From positions 186,001 through 250,000 of the forward strand of contig CAWBYY010000011.1 of assembly GCA_963793095.1 (NCBI GenBank): a stretch of DNA of 64,000 nt. Direction: 5' to 3'. The stretch's first letter is position 1, and the number at the start of each line of letters is the position of its first letter. The position numbers and the translations under genes are program-made. Under the pieces are notes generated by a model, which was not told the DNA's origin, did not search any database, and was given only the letters and a program-made list of their open reading frames with translations. The stretch comes from CAVWDI01 sp963793095. GTDB lineage: Bacteria > Chloroflexota > Anaerolineae > Anaerolineales > UBA4823. Below are positions 35,887 through 44,572 of the stretch, piece by piece.

Positions 35887-36816
35887 TTATTCCCGTTGAT
35901 AAGGCTTCAATAAAGCCGCGGGATATGAGGCCTGACGGCCGGCAATCACCAGGGCGATAATTGTGACAATATAGGGTAGTGCTAAAAATGTTTCGTAGGG
36001 GATTGGCAATTGTAAACCCATAGCCTGGAGGCGCAACTGGAGGGCGTATGTGCCTCCAAAGATTAAAGAACCTAACATCACCTTGAAAGGATTCCAATTG
36101 CCAAAAATCACCAGGGCGATCGCGACCCAACCACGCCCGGCGATAATACCATGGGTGAAAGCACCAAGCTGGGCAAGCGATAAGAAAGCGCCTCCCATGG
36201 CCATCAAACCGCCTCCGAATGTTAGAACGCCATAGCGAATCCAAAAAACATTGATCCCAGCCGCGTCAGCGGCTTCAGGATTTTCTCCAACTGCGCGAAT
36301 TTTCATCCCAAGGCTGGTGCGATACATCACCCACCAGGATACGGGCACAATGATAAAAAAGGTTACATAAGTAAGCAGATACTGGTTTAGGATCGTGTTA
36401 AAAACCGGAATTTTTGCCAGAGGAGTTATTTGTTCAAAAGGTGGAATTGATGGTGGAGTTGAACGACCGCCGTAATTAAGGCGAAAGGCATATAGGGCTA
36501 ATCCGCTGGCCAGCAGGGTGATCCCTAATCCGGAGACATGTTGATTGACACCTAAAGACACCGTGAAATACGCCATTAGAATTCCAAGCAAAACACCGCT
36601 AATTATAGCCATCAATAAGCCCATCCACAACGACCCGGTGATATCTGCGACATAAAACCCAACAAAAGCCCCCAAAAACATTATTCCTTCGATACCCAGG
36701 TTGAGCACACCCGCTCGTTCGTTAAAAGTCTCGCCAATCGCTGCCAGCAAGATTGGGGTGGCGACCCGTAAGGTCGCTGCAGTCAAAGTGGCGATAAGCA
36801 TTGCTACAGCCATCAC
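35887..36816 (-). CDS. ABC transporter permease, nucleoside type (NupQ-like)
   Basis: 309 residues with 8-9 helices, BPD_transp_2 (LivH/RbsC-like) permease of the BmpA/NupOPQ group. Characteristic pieces are ATPILLAAIGETFNERAGVLNLGIEGIM at the N-terminus (first half: ATPILLAAIGETFNE) and VGENPEAADAAGINVFWIR, the coupling-helix segment that contacts the ATPase. Its start overlaps the stop of the partner permease by 4 bases (ATGA at 36813-36816), so the two are translationally coupled. Imports nucleosides together with the neighbouring permease, ATPase and lipoprotein. Confidence 0.9.
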   Translation of the reverse strand: MMAVAMLIATLTAATLRVATPILLAAIGETFNERAGVLNLGIEGIMFLGAFVGFYVADITGSLWMGLLMAIISGVLLGILMAYFTVSLGVNQHVSGLGITLLASGLALYAFRLNYGGRSTPPSIPPFEQITPLAKIPVFNTILNQYLLTYVTFFIIVPVSWWVMYRTSLGMKIRAVGENPEAADAAGINVFWIRYGVLTFGGGLMAMGGAFLSLAQLGAFTHGIIAGRGWVAIALVIFGNWNPFKVMLGSLIFGGTYALQLRLQAMGLQLPIPYETFLALPYIVTIIALVIAGRQASYPAALLKPYQRE

Positions 36817-37871
36817 ATCCTCCGAATTCGATAGCGCTGCAACAGAAACATTCCCAAGATCACGAGCAGCATGGTAGCCTGAGTCACTTCACCAAGGTAA
36901 ACCGGCACCCCCAAAGCCCGGCTTACTGTTTGGGCGCCGGTTTCGACCAGGCCGAAGAACAAAGCTGCGGCTCCGACGCCAAGGGCATTTAGACCACCCA
37001 TAGTGGCGATGATAATGCCCGTATAACCGTACCCAGGGGATAATTCGCCGATCAGGTGATACTGGATACCAGCGACTTCGACGTAGCCGGCTATCCCGGC
37101 GATGCCGCCGCTGATCAAAGCAGCGATCAATATGGTACGTTCAACGTTGATGCCTGCAAAGCGGGCTCCTTCTTTCCCAAGGCCAACCGCCCTGAACTTT
37201 AACCCGAAGCTTGTCTTGGTTTGGATAAACCAGACCACCGCAACAACAGTTAGGGCAAGCACAAACCCAAAATGGAGGCGCGAGCGTGCTACCAATTGCG
37301 GAAGACGTGTGACCTCGGCAATTTCGGGGGATTGCGGCCAACCCGATTGTGGATCGCGCCAGGGACCATTTAAAATCGCACTAATCATGAATATAATGAT
37401 CGAATTGAACAACAAAGTGGTCACAACTTCATCGACGTTTAGATATACCCTCAATAAGGCTGGGAGTAATGCCCATAATAACCCGGCGGCGAAACTGCTG
37501 ATCAACATCAAAAGGATCGCTAAAGGCGTAGAAATTCCACCAAGAACAGTACCAAGATAGGCTGAAGCCAGCGCGCCGGCATATAACTGCCCTTCAGCTC
37601 CGATGTTAAAATAGCCAGATACGAAGGCTACTGTCACAGCAATTCCGGTCAAAATCAGGGGTGTGGACTTCACCAATACTTCGAGGAAACTCACTCTACC
37701 TGAGAGCGGGTCTATCAAAAAATAATAATAAGCTTCAAAGGGATTAGCCTTGCCCCAAATAATCAACCCTGAGGTTAGGATAAAGGTAAGCACTAACGTG
37801 ATTACGGGAATCAATCCGCGAAACCACAGCGGTGCACCTGTTTTTTCGAGCCTAAACTTGAGTAACGGCAT
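36813..37871 (-). CDS. ABC transporter permease, nucleoside type (NupP-like)
   Basis: 352 residues, second permease of the pair. It has an N-terminal helix (GLIPVITLVLTFILTSGLII), the TPLILTGIAVTVAFVSGYFNIGAEGQ block near residue 70 (first part TPLILTGIAVTVAF), and the coupling segment VGLGKEGARFAGINVERT. It forms a heterodimer with the 35887-36816 permease. The start overlaps the 3' end of the ATPase gene by 20 bases, so the operon order is binding protein, ATPase, permease, permease. Confidence 0.9.
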   Translation of the reverse strand: MPLLKFRLEKTGAPLWFRGLIPVITLVLTFILTSGLIIWGKANPFEAYYYFLIDPLSGRVSFLEVLVKSTPLILTGIAVTVAFVSGYFNIGAEGQLYAGALASAYLGTVLGGISTPLAILLMLISSFAAGLLWALLPALLRVYLNVDEVVTTLLFNSIIIFMISAILNGPWRDPQSGWPQSPEIAEVTRLPQLVARSRLHFGFVLALTVVAVVWFIQTKTSFGLKFRAVGLGKEGARFAGINVERTILIAALISGGIAGIAGYVEVAGIQYHLIGELSPGYGYTGIIIATMGGLNALGVGAAALFFGLVETGAQTVSRALGVPVYLGEVTQATMLLVILGMFLLQRYRIRRM

Positions 37872-39379
37872 CTTTATTTTCCTTCAACACACCAGACATC
37901 ATCAAACCCAAGCGTTCAATATCGGCATCCTGCGCCGAGAGCACACCAACAATTTCACCCTCATACATAACAGCAATACGGTCCGATAAAGCCATAATTT
38001 CATCCAGGTCTTCCGAGATCAACAGTACAGCAGCACCTCGCATCCGTTGCTCCAGCAGTTGCTTGTGAACATACTCAGTGGCTCCTACATCCAACCCACG
38101 AGTAGGCTGCGGAGCGATAATCACATCAGGTTGGTTAGCCAGAACTCTTGCCAGCAACAACTTCTGCAGATTACCTCCAGAGAGGGTGCGCGTCCTGTCG
38201 GTTGGGCGGGCTTTTATCTGAAATTTATCAATCAAATCATCGGCATATTTTCTGATCAATTTTTTATTCAATACACTGTGGGAGGTGAATCGTCCCAGTT
38301 GCTCCATTACCAAATTCTCAGCCACGGTTAGTTCTCCGATAAGACCAGCATGTCTGTCCTCAGGAATTCTTCCTACGCCTGTAGCTGTTATTTCCGAGGG
38401 TGATGCACCACTCAATTCTTGAGCATGCACCAGGATGCTGCCATGGATTGGTGTCCTGATCCCGCAAAGGGCTTCAGCCAGCTCCTTCTGACCATTCCCA
38501 CCTACCCCGGCAATGCCCAAGAATCTCACCTGCATTGACGACCAGGGAAATGTCTAATAATGCCTGCAGGCCACTGTCATCATTGGCACAAAGGTTCTCG
38601 ACCTCAAGGACGGGTTGATTGGCGACAGTTTGCCCTTTCGAGTAACGCCGAAGGTTTCACGGCCTACCATCATCTTAGCCAACTCGGCAGGGTTGGTTGA
38701 AGATGTATCAATTGTAGAAATCACCCTGCCATCACGTAGCACAGTCACACGGTCGCTGATTGCCATGGCCTCATTTAATTTGTGAGATATGAAAATGATT
38801 GAGATTCCCTCTTCCTGCAGATTTCTGAGAATTCTAAAAAATGTATCGACTTCTTGAGGGATAAGTACTGCGGTTGGCTCATCAAGAATGAGAACGCGCA
38901 CTTCTCGAAAGAGCGCTTTGAGAATCTCAACTCTTTGCTTCTGACCTACAGAAAGATGGCGAACAATTGCAGATGGATCAATCTCGATACCGAATTTACG
39001 GGCTGAACTGGCGACTTCGGCCTCAATCGCTTTCATATCCAAGCTCAGGCTCTCACGATACCCCATGATTACGTTCTCTGCCACACTGAAAGGCGGTACC
39101 AATGCGAAGTGCTGGGTTACCATACCAATGCCTAATTCGATGGCATCCTTTGGTGACCCAATACGCACCAGCTGGCCATCAATCATGATCTCGCCACTGT
39201 CTTGATGATACAAGCCGAACAGAATGCGCATTAGGGTGGTCTTTACCGGCACCATTTTCCCCCAAAAGGGCGTGTATCTCTCCATTCCTTAACTGGAAAT
39301 CCACGCGGTCATTTGCGATAACATCGCCAAATTGCTTAGTGATTTGGCGCATTTCAACTACATGCATAATGTCTTCCAT
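37852..39379 (-). CDS. ABC transporter ATPase, duplicated nucleoside/sugar type (three frameshifts)
   Basis: Two tandem ATPase domains, like NupO/RbsA. Three one-base faults break the frame. After correction the length is 1527 bases (508 residues), exactly right for the family. (1) At 39241 an extra base inside Walker A: LLGENGAGK then TTLMRILFGL. (2) At 38633-38638 a missing base after VTRKGK. (3) At 38516-38518 an extra base in CCC, joining GEIL to GIAGVGGNGQKE of domain 2. Domain 1 has signature HLSVGQKQRVEIL and Walker B RVLILDEPTAVL; domain 2 has TLSGGNLQKLLLA and the degenerate IIAPQPTRGLDVGA. Hydrolyses ATP to drive nucleoside import by the two permeases. Confidence 0.88.
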
Positions 39380-39389
39380 ATTGGGAATA

Positions 39390-39420
39390 GGAACACGGTT
39401 CCATTTAGGAGCCGTGTTCC
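39390..39420 (-). promoter_or_regulatory. hairpin between binding-protein and ATPase genes
   Basis: GGAACACGG (39390-39398) pairs with CCGTGTTCC (39412-39420), extended inward by TCC/GGA after one mismatch; loop of 5. There is no T run. It lies in the 54-base space between the BmpA gene and the ATPase gene, where hairpins commonly protect the binding-protein mRNA and lower downstream expression. Confidence 0.6.
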
Positions 39421-39433
39421 TGTCTATACGATG

Positions 39434-40456
39434 TTAGTTTGATCCAGCAGGGGTTGCCTCGTCGATGTCAACGCGGAAGAGACCGCTAAGAATCTCGTCC
39501 TGGCGCTGCGCCACCAATTCAAGGATGTCGGCAGGAATCTTGAACTCAAGCCCATGATAATCGGCAAGAGAAGCACCACCCTTGGCCATCATGCTGAAAT
39601 CTTTGAGGTCCTGGGATGTGAAGGAACCAGCGACAACTTGATCAATGACATAATCCACTGTAGGCTCCATATTCCAGACCGGGCCAGTGAGTACATGGTC
39701 AGGTCCCAGCTCATTTTGATCGCTCATATTTCCAAAAGCAAAAAGATCGTTCTCGACAGCTGCTTCAATGACGCCGAAACGTTCAGCAAATAACACATCC
39801 GCGCCAGAATCGATCTGGGAGAGGGCAGCTTCTTTGGCTGCAGCGGGGTCAAACCAGCTGTTGATGAAAGTTACCAGCACATTAGAATCCGGATTAACTT
39901 TCTTGACGCCCTGGATGAAGGCATTGACAATACGATTAACTTCGGGAACCGGGTGTCCGCCAACCACGCCGATTACTCCGCTTTCTGATACACCACCGGC
40001 GATTAATCCGGACAGATATGCCGGCTCGTGAATCCAATTGTCAAAAACAGAAAAGTTATCGCCTGAGGGACCATAACCAGATCCAAAGGCAAAGGCTATT
40101 TCGGGGTAATCAGATGCCACCCGACGAACAGCTTCTTCGTTACCAAAAGCATCACCGAATATGATATCTGGTTTGTTTTCTTCAGCCACCTCTCGCAGCA
40201 CACGCTCCATGTCGCCAGCGTAACCGATATCATCGGTGTACTCGTAAGTAATGCGCCCTTCGCTTTCAGCTTTCTTCAGCGCTTCATGGATGACGCCATC
40301 CCAGGGCTCTTCGATAGCGGTAGCAAAAGCGGCAAACACAGACGGCACTCCTGCCTCTTCCGCTTCTGGCTCTGCAGGGGCGGCCGGGGTACAACTAGCA
40401 ATGGCTATCGCAACCAACGTAATTAAGGAAATTATGATAAAACGCTTGAAATACAT
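39434..40456 (-). CDS. BmpA-family nucleoside-binding lipoprotein
   Basis: 340 residues. Lipoprotein signal with lipobox AIASC (Cys22), then an acidic Ala/Pro/Glu linker. The BMP/PnrA family fold is seen in EEPWDGVIHEALKKAE, PDIIFGDAFGNEEAVRRVA, GVIGVVGGHPVPEVNRIVNAF and INSWFDPAAAKEAALSQIDSGADVL. It captures nucleosides outside the membrane for the NupOPQ-type importer. TAGGAGG precedes the ATG. It is the first gene of the nucleobase operon, and its leader carries an orphan strong ribosome-binding sequence (see findings). Confidence 0.9.
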   Translation of the reverse strand: MYFKRFIIISLITLVAIAIASCTPAAPAEPEAEEAGVPSVFAAFATAIEEPWDGVIHEALKKAESEGRITYEYTDDIGYAGDMERVLREVAEENKPDIIFGDAFGNEEAVRRVASDYPEIAFAFGSGYGPSGDNFSVFDNWIHEPAYLSGLIAGGVSESGVIGVVGGHPVPEVNRIVNAFIQGVKKVNPDSNVLVTFINSWFDPAAAKEAALSQIDSGADVLFAERFGVIEAAVENDLFAFGNMSDQNELGPDHVLTGPVWNMEPTVDYVIDQVVAGSFTSQDLKDFSMMAKGGASLADYHGLEFKIPADILELVAQRQDEILSGLFRVDIDEATPAGSN

Positions 40457-40982
40457 TTCATCCTCCTACGCTCAAAATCTAACTCGGATAAGATAGTTTA
40501 AGAAATAAGGAATTCAATTGGAGATCACCACACCTCCTTTCCTGCAGCAAATATTGGAAGTGAAAGCTCCTGAAAGATTTTCTATAGTTATCTTTTCACT
40601 AGCTTAAACCCTTTTGATCTACCCCTAAAATATGTGCCAGTAATAATGTTAGACCAACTTGCTGGATTTGAGAAGGTTAAATCGTGATAATTGCTGGAAC
40701 TGTGGGTTTATTGATGCGTATCATTTCAGGGGAGGCAGGAAATTTATAAAAATGAAAGTATTCTCGATCAAAAAGTAATTGTTTGTATATAAGGATAATT
40801 AAAAAGCCAGAAAAAATGAAATCAATCAAAGGAATTGACAAAAACATTTAAGGTGGAAATGAATGTCGGGAAATTAATGCTTGCTATTGGATGATTTAAT
40901 ATCTTTCGCTGGAACATCGATGTTAAGGTGAAAAAACCTATATATTCGATGTTCCCCTCGTGTGAGTAAGCGAAAAAAAAGA
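40457..40982. other. 526-base AT-rich gap with hairpin
   Basis: No gene. The part near 40457 is the leader of the BmpA operon; AAAGGAGG about 75-80 bases before the BmpA start is followed only by a four-codon frame. A hairpin GGAACATCGA (40911-40920) with TCGATGTTCC (40946-40955), with an inner AGGT/ACCT stem, lies just after the 3' end of the aminotransferase gene at 40983 and probably ends its transcript. No purine riboswitch motif is recognised. Confidence 0.5.
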
Positions 40983-42173
40983 CTATTTCCGCAGCGCCTC
41001 AACCCCGGCTTTGATGCGGGCGAGGCCTTCCCTCAGGTCAGCCTCGCTGGCGGCGAATGACAGCCGCAGGTAGCCCTCCCCGTTTTCCCCAAAAATGCTG
41101 CCTGGAATCAGGGCAACCCGCAGTTCGCGCAGCAGGTATTTTGCGAAATCCCACGAACTCATCCCCACTCGGGAGATATTCGGAAAAGCGTAAAAAGTCG
41201 CTTCCGGCAGCAGGCAGGTGATGCCTTCGATGTCATTGAGGCCCTGGTGGACGATCGTCCTGCGTCTGGTATAGGCTTCCAGCATTTCGCGGACGCAGTC
41301 CTGGGGACCGGTGATGGCGGCCAGGGCAGCCCGCTGGGAGACAGCCGTCACCCCTGAGACCTGGTGTTCCATCAGCTTCTCCATCTCGTCGATGATTGTT
41401 TTGGGCGCGGCAACATAACCAACCCGCCAGCCGGTCATGGCATAGGATTTTGAGAGGGTGAAAGCCGAGATGGTCAAATTGTGCATGCCCTCCAGCGAAC
41501 CGATGCTTATGTGCTGCCTGCCGTCAAACAGGATATGCTCGTAGGGCTCATCCGAAAGAATATAAATATTGTGTTTGAGCGCCAGGGCTGCAATTTCGCG
41601 CAGCTGTGGTTCGTCCAGCACTGCTCCGGTCGGGTTGGAGGGCGAGTTCAGGACAATTAACTTCGTGCGGGGCGAGATTGCGTTCCTGAGTTCGTCCGGG
41701 TCGACTTTAAAACGGTTCTGTTCCCGGGCGGGCACGCGCACCGGCTGGCCGCCAAACAACCCGATCTGGGAGTAATAATCGTACCCCGGATCGATAACAA
41801 TGACCTCATCGCCCGGCTCGACCACATGCAGGATAGTGTTGAATATGACCTGCATGGCGCCCACGCTGATGAAAATCTCCTTATCAGGATCGGCGCTGAC
41901 GTTATTTTCCAGGCGCAGTTTCTCGCTCACGGCCTGGCGCAGGTCAGGGAAACCTTTGGCGGGCGGGTAGCGAGTGTAACCCTCATCCAGGGCTTTTTTG
42001 GCTGCTTCGCGGATAAATTCTGGCGTATCAAAATCAGGCTGACCGATGCCCAGATTGACAACTCCGGGGATCTCGTCCGCCAGGGCAAACATGATCCGGA
42101 TTCCGGACCACTGCACTGCATGGGTGCGCTGTGCAAGGGAGGGCGTTTTTTTTGATTTTTCGGTATTGTACAT
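40983..42173 (-). CDS. class I aminotransferase (aspartate aminotransferase-like)
   Basis: 396 residues, fold type I. VNLGIGQPDFDTPEFI at the N-terminus, NSPSNPTGAVLD (cofactor Asn), YILSDEPYEHILFDG (Asp), PLP Lys in AFTLSKSYAMTGWRVGY (about residue 237), and C-terminal Arg in YLRLSFAASEAD. This is the AspC/PatA-like group with broad amino-acid substrates. It is separated by 190 bases and a repeat from the U32-like gene, so it may be transcribed separately from the large upstream operon. Confidence 0.88.
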   Translation of the reverse strand: MYNTEKSKKTPSLAQRTHAVQWSGIRIMFALADEIPGVVNLGIGQPDFDTPEFIREAAKKALDEGYTRYPPAKGFPDLRQAVSEKLRLENNVSADPDKEIFISVGAMQVIFNTILHVVEPGDEVIVIDPGYDYYSQIGLFGGQPVRVPAREQNRFKVDPDELRNAISPRTKLIVLNSPSNPTGAVLDEPQLREIAALALKHNIYILSDEPYEHILFDGRQHISIGSLEGMHNLTISAFTLSKSYAMTGWRVGYVAAPKTIIDEMEKLMEHQVSGVTAVSQRAALAAITGPQDCVREMLEAYTRRRTIVHQGLNDIEGITCLLPEATFYAFPNISRVGMSSWDFAKYLLRELRVALIPGSIFGENGEGYLRLSFAASEADLREGLARIKAGVEALRK

Positions 42174-42280
42174 ATCTCACCTGGGTCGGATTAGGTGGCT
42201 GTTAATGTATGTATAGAAACTCACTTTAATGATCGCACTGGAAATTGAGTATTATGGTTTTTCTCAGGAATTAGAAGGCA

Positions 42281-42332
42281 GATTCTTTACTCCGTTCAGA
42301 ACAAGGATTCTTCACTTCGTTCAGAATGACAG
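42281..42332. repeat. REP-like tandem repeat unit
   Basis: Two imperfect copies of about 24 bases: GATTCTTTACTCCGTTCAGA (42281-42300) and GATTCTTCACTTCGTTCAGA (42306-42325, extended by ATGACAG). Each can fold as ATTCT...AGAAT on either strand. The minus-strand form (CATTCTGAACGAAGTGAAG) resembles a widespread interspersed repeat in bacterial genomes. Confidence 0.6.
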
Positions 42333-42363
42333 TTTAAGTTTAACAGTTGGCAGCTAATGTTTT

Positions 42364-43314
42364 TCAAACCACAACCGGGAGGACAAGGTCAGCTGCTCCT
42401 TTGGGCGAGGTTTTTAACTCCGGAGCGTGTTTATCCATGATCTCGAGAACAATACTGGCGATCCGCACTTTCTGCCGGATGAAATCGCTGTGCCAGGATT
42501 CGCTGACCCAGGGCTTGTAGATGTCGCCTTCGGAAGTGCCGGGCTCGAATTTAAAATAGCAGGGCGAAGCGACTCGGGCGATCTCCGGGGCCTCGTAAGC
42601 TCTGAACATACCGCCAAACGAGTCCACGATAATTAAATACACATCCAGGGGGATATCAATTGCCGCCCGGATGCCCCCCAGGATTGGCAGGGATACATCC
42701 GAGGAGGGGTTGAGAGAATTCACCCCCATGGACTCGACCACCTTCGCCCCGGCGGCGCTGCAGTAACCGCCGAAGACAGAGAATTTAAATATAGTATCTT
42801 CTGGAAGGAAGCCCTCTGCCCGCATCCTGTTCAGAATCAGGAGTACGCCCTCGTCATATACCAGAAACCCGCGGTGCCCTGCTTCAACGCAGCGCATAAT
42901 GTCGGCTATGTGGTAGGAGATATTGTCCGAACCCCTCAGGCGGAAAGCCTGCATGGAACCTTCCGGATTGGAGATCTCCTTGGCTCCCGCGTCCCAGCCC
43001 TTGCGGTGCCCGACGGTCATCACAACCTCAATCTTCTCGTCGTTAGCCATCCGGGCCAGGTCTTTGAGCTCTTCAAAATCCAGGAAGGTCGCACCGCCGA
43101 CTGCAGCGATGACCCTGTGTATGGTCAGGTTTCTGCGCCTGGCTTCGTCGATTAAAGCTTCCATGGTTGAAGCGCGCTCCACACCGGCAATCTCGATCCG
43201 GAATTGGGCGCCGTCGGGGAAAGACTTCGAAGAAGTTGGCAGGTCATAACTGTCGCGCCCGGGGATCCCCTGGGCCTCCATGAACTTACGAATACTTTTC
43301 AATACCTCAGACAT
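42364..43314 (-). CDS. U32-like TIM-barrel protein, function unknown
   Basis: 316 residues. I do not recognise it securely. The middle and C-terminal parts (FSVFGGYCSAAGAKVVESMG, NSLNPSSDVSLPILGGIRAA, IPLDVYLIIVDSFGG, SPCYFKFEPGTSEGDIY) have the alternating beta-alpha layout and SLNPxSDxSLP pattern of U32-type peptidase-like barrels. VDSFGG and GGYCSAAG may line the active site. No metal motif is obvious. GAGGAG precedes the ATG. It is the last gene of the glutamine-synthetase/amidohydrolase operon (76 bases after it), so a role in processing the imported amine or amino-acid derivative is inferred. Confidence 0.55.
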   Translation of the reverse strand: MSEVLKSIRKFMEAQGIPGRDSYDLPTSSKSFPDGAQFRIEIAGVERASTMEALIDEARRRNLTIHRVIAAVGGATFLDFEELKDLARMANDEKIEVVMTVGHRKGWDAGAKEISNPEGSMQAFRLRGSDNISYHIADIMRCVEAGHRGFLVYDEGVLLILNRMRAEGFLPEDTIFKFSVFGGYCSAAGAKVVESMGVNSLNPSSDVSLPILGGIRAAIDIPLDVYLIIVDSFGGMFRAYEAPEIARVASPCYFKFEPGTSEGDIYKPWVSESWHSDFIRQKVRIASIVLEIMDKHAPELKTSPKGAADLVLPVVV

Positions 43315-43390
43315 ATTTCATCACTCCTCAATCGCAGGTCCGCTAAAAAATATTTCTCCAGACCACGATCAGCTCAAACAAAAATTTTGT

Positions 43391-44572
43391 TTAATCATCA
43401 AGCCGGTACAGGTGGCGGGCGTTCTCGGACAGGATGAATCCGGCTGCCTGCTGGGCTTCGGCCTTTGAGAGCATGCCATCTTCAACCAGTCCCTCGAGAG
43501 CCTGCCCGAGGGCGCGCTTGGCTAATTTAGCGCCGATATAGATAATTTCAGGGGTGCCGTAGCCGTCCGAACCGTAAACCACCTTTGATAATGGCGCCAT
43601 TTCAAGGGTTTCGGCGATGATACGTTGGGCGGCATTCCCGGCAAAAGGAATCCCTTCAGAAAGATCACAGTACACCCTGGGCAGCACGTGGGCAATATAG
43701 CCCGCCTCAGCGTGGTAGGGATAGCCAGAGTGCACCAGCAGCACCCGGCAGGCTCTAAAAACCGGGAAGCGCAGCAGGTCCATCAGGAGCGCAGGCCGGC
43801 ACCGGGTAAGATCTACCTCATGGTCTCCCATGCCGGTGTGGATCTGCATTGGTACGCCGTACTCAATGCAGAGTTCCAGAGCCCGGCAAAATAAGTGGTC
43901 GCGCAGTTTCTTGGTAGCTCCACCTCCAAGGCCGCGTTTAATTGCATCCAGAGCCCGCAAACCCTGGTCCGGGCTGCGGCTGAGCGGGGATATATCCAAT
44001 CCGGTGCGGTAAGCAATGATCGACTTGAGGCCATGGAACCCGCCGTTCTGGAGGGCGTCCGCGATTGTGTCGTCATACCTGTTGCGAAACTCCTGCCAGG
44101 CTATGTCCGTATCAAGCAGGTCGACGATTAACGGCTCGATACGGTAGATGGGGACAATTTCAAGCGGGATTTCCTGCGAGAATTGCGAAACGGTTACTGG
44201 TGGCTGGGGGTAACCGAAATCCACCACCAGGGTGTTTAAACGGCAGTCCGAATACAACCGCCTGACATATTCGCGGTAATCTTCAGCTACAGCTTTGTTG
44301 CGCTCCTGGATTATCGCCTCCAATTCGGCAGGGCAGTCGAAGAAAGCAGCCAGCTGGCGCTGCATGAAGCGGAAGTAGAGCGTATCGCGCTTGAACCGCT
44401 GCAGTTCAGCTTTGAGCTGGTCATCTACTTTGACCCCACCGGCAGACATGTATTTTGTGGATGCCCCTCCGAATGAGACCGTGTTGGTGAAGGTCTCAGG
44501 GCTGGTTTCACCCTGGTTTAAAAATGGGTGGCAGTGAACATCCACAACCGGTAGCGCAGAGGTGTCAACCAT
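43391..44572 (-). CDS. FluG-type amidohydrolase
   Basis: 393 residues of the amidohydrolase_2 TIM-barrel type. N-terminal metal motif VVDVHCHPFLN (His11 and His13), GFHGLKSIIAYRTGLD in the middle (Lys), PMQIHTGMGDHE (His), LVHSGYPYHAEAGY (His) and VYGSDGYGTPE (last metal Asp). This matches the N-terminal half of FluG/nodulin-type proteins, whose C-terminal half is a glutamine synthetase. Here that partner is the next upstream gene, with TGATG stop-start overlap of one base. The pair therefore looks like a split FluG and is translationally coupled. Likely hydrolyses a gamma-glutamyl amide or a related carboxylate; this is inference. Confidence 0.8.
   Translation of the reverse strand: MVDTSALPVVDVHCHPFLNQGETSPETFTNTVSFGGASTKYMSAGGVKVDDQLKAELQRFKRDTLYFRFMQRQLAAFFDCPAELEAIIQERNKAVAEDYREYVRRLYSDCRLNTLVVDFGYPQPPVTVSQFSQEIPLEIVPIYRIEPLIVDLLDTDIAWQEFRNRYDDTIADALQNGGFHGLKSIIAYRTGLDISPLSRSPDQGLRALDAIKRGLGGGATKKLRDHLFCRALELCIEYGVPMQIHTGMGDHEVDLTRCRPALLMDLLRFPVFRACRVLLVHSGYPYHAEAGYIAHVLPRVYCDLSEGIPFAGNAAQRIIAETLEMAPLSKVVYGSDGYGTPEIIYIGAKLAKRALGQALEGLVEDGMLSKAEAQQAAGFILSENARHLYRLDD

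Noticed and set aside
37852..39379. Three separate ABC ATPase genes
   Set aside because: The pieces join into one 508-residue tandem ATPase after three one-base corrections; Walker A is split by the first break.
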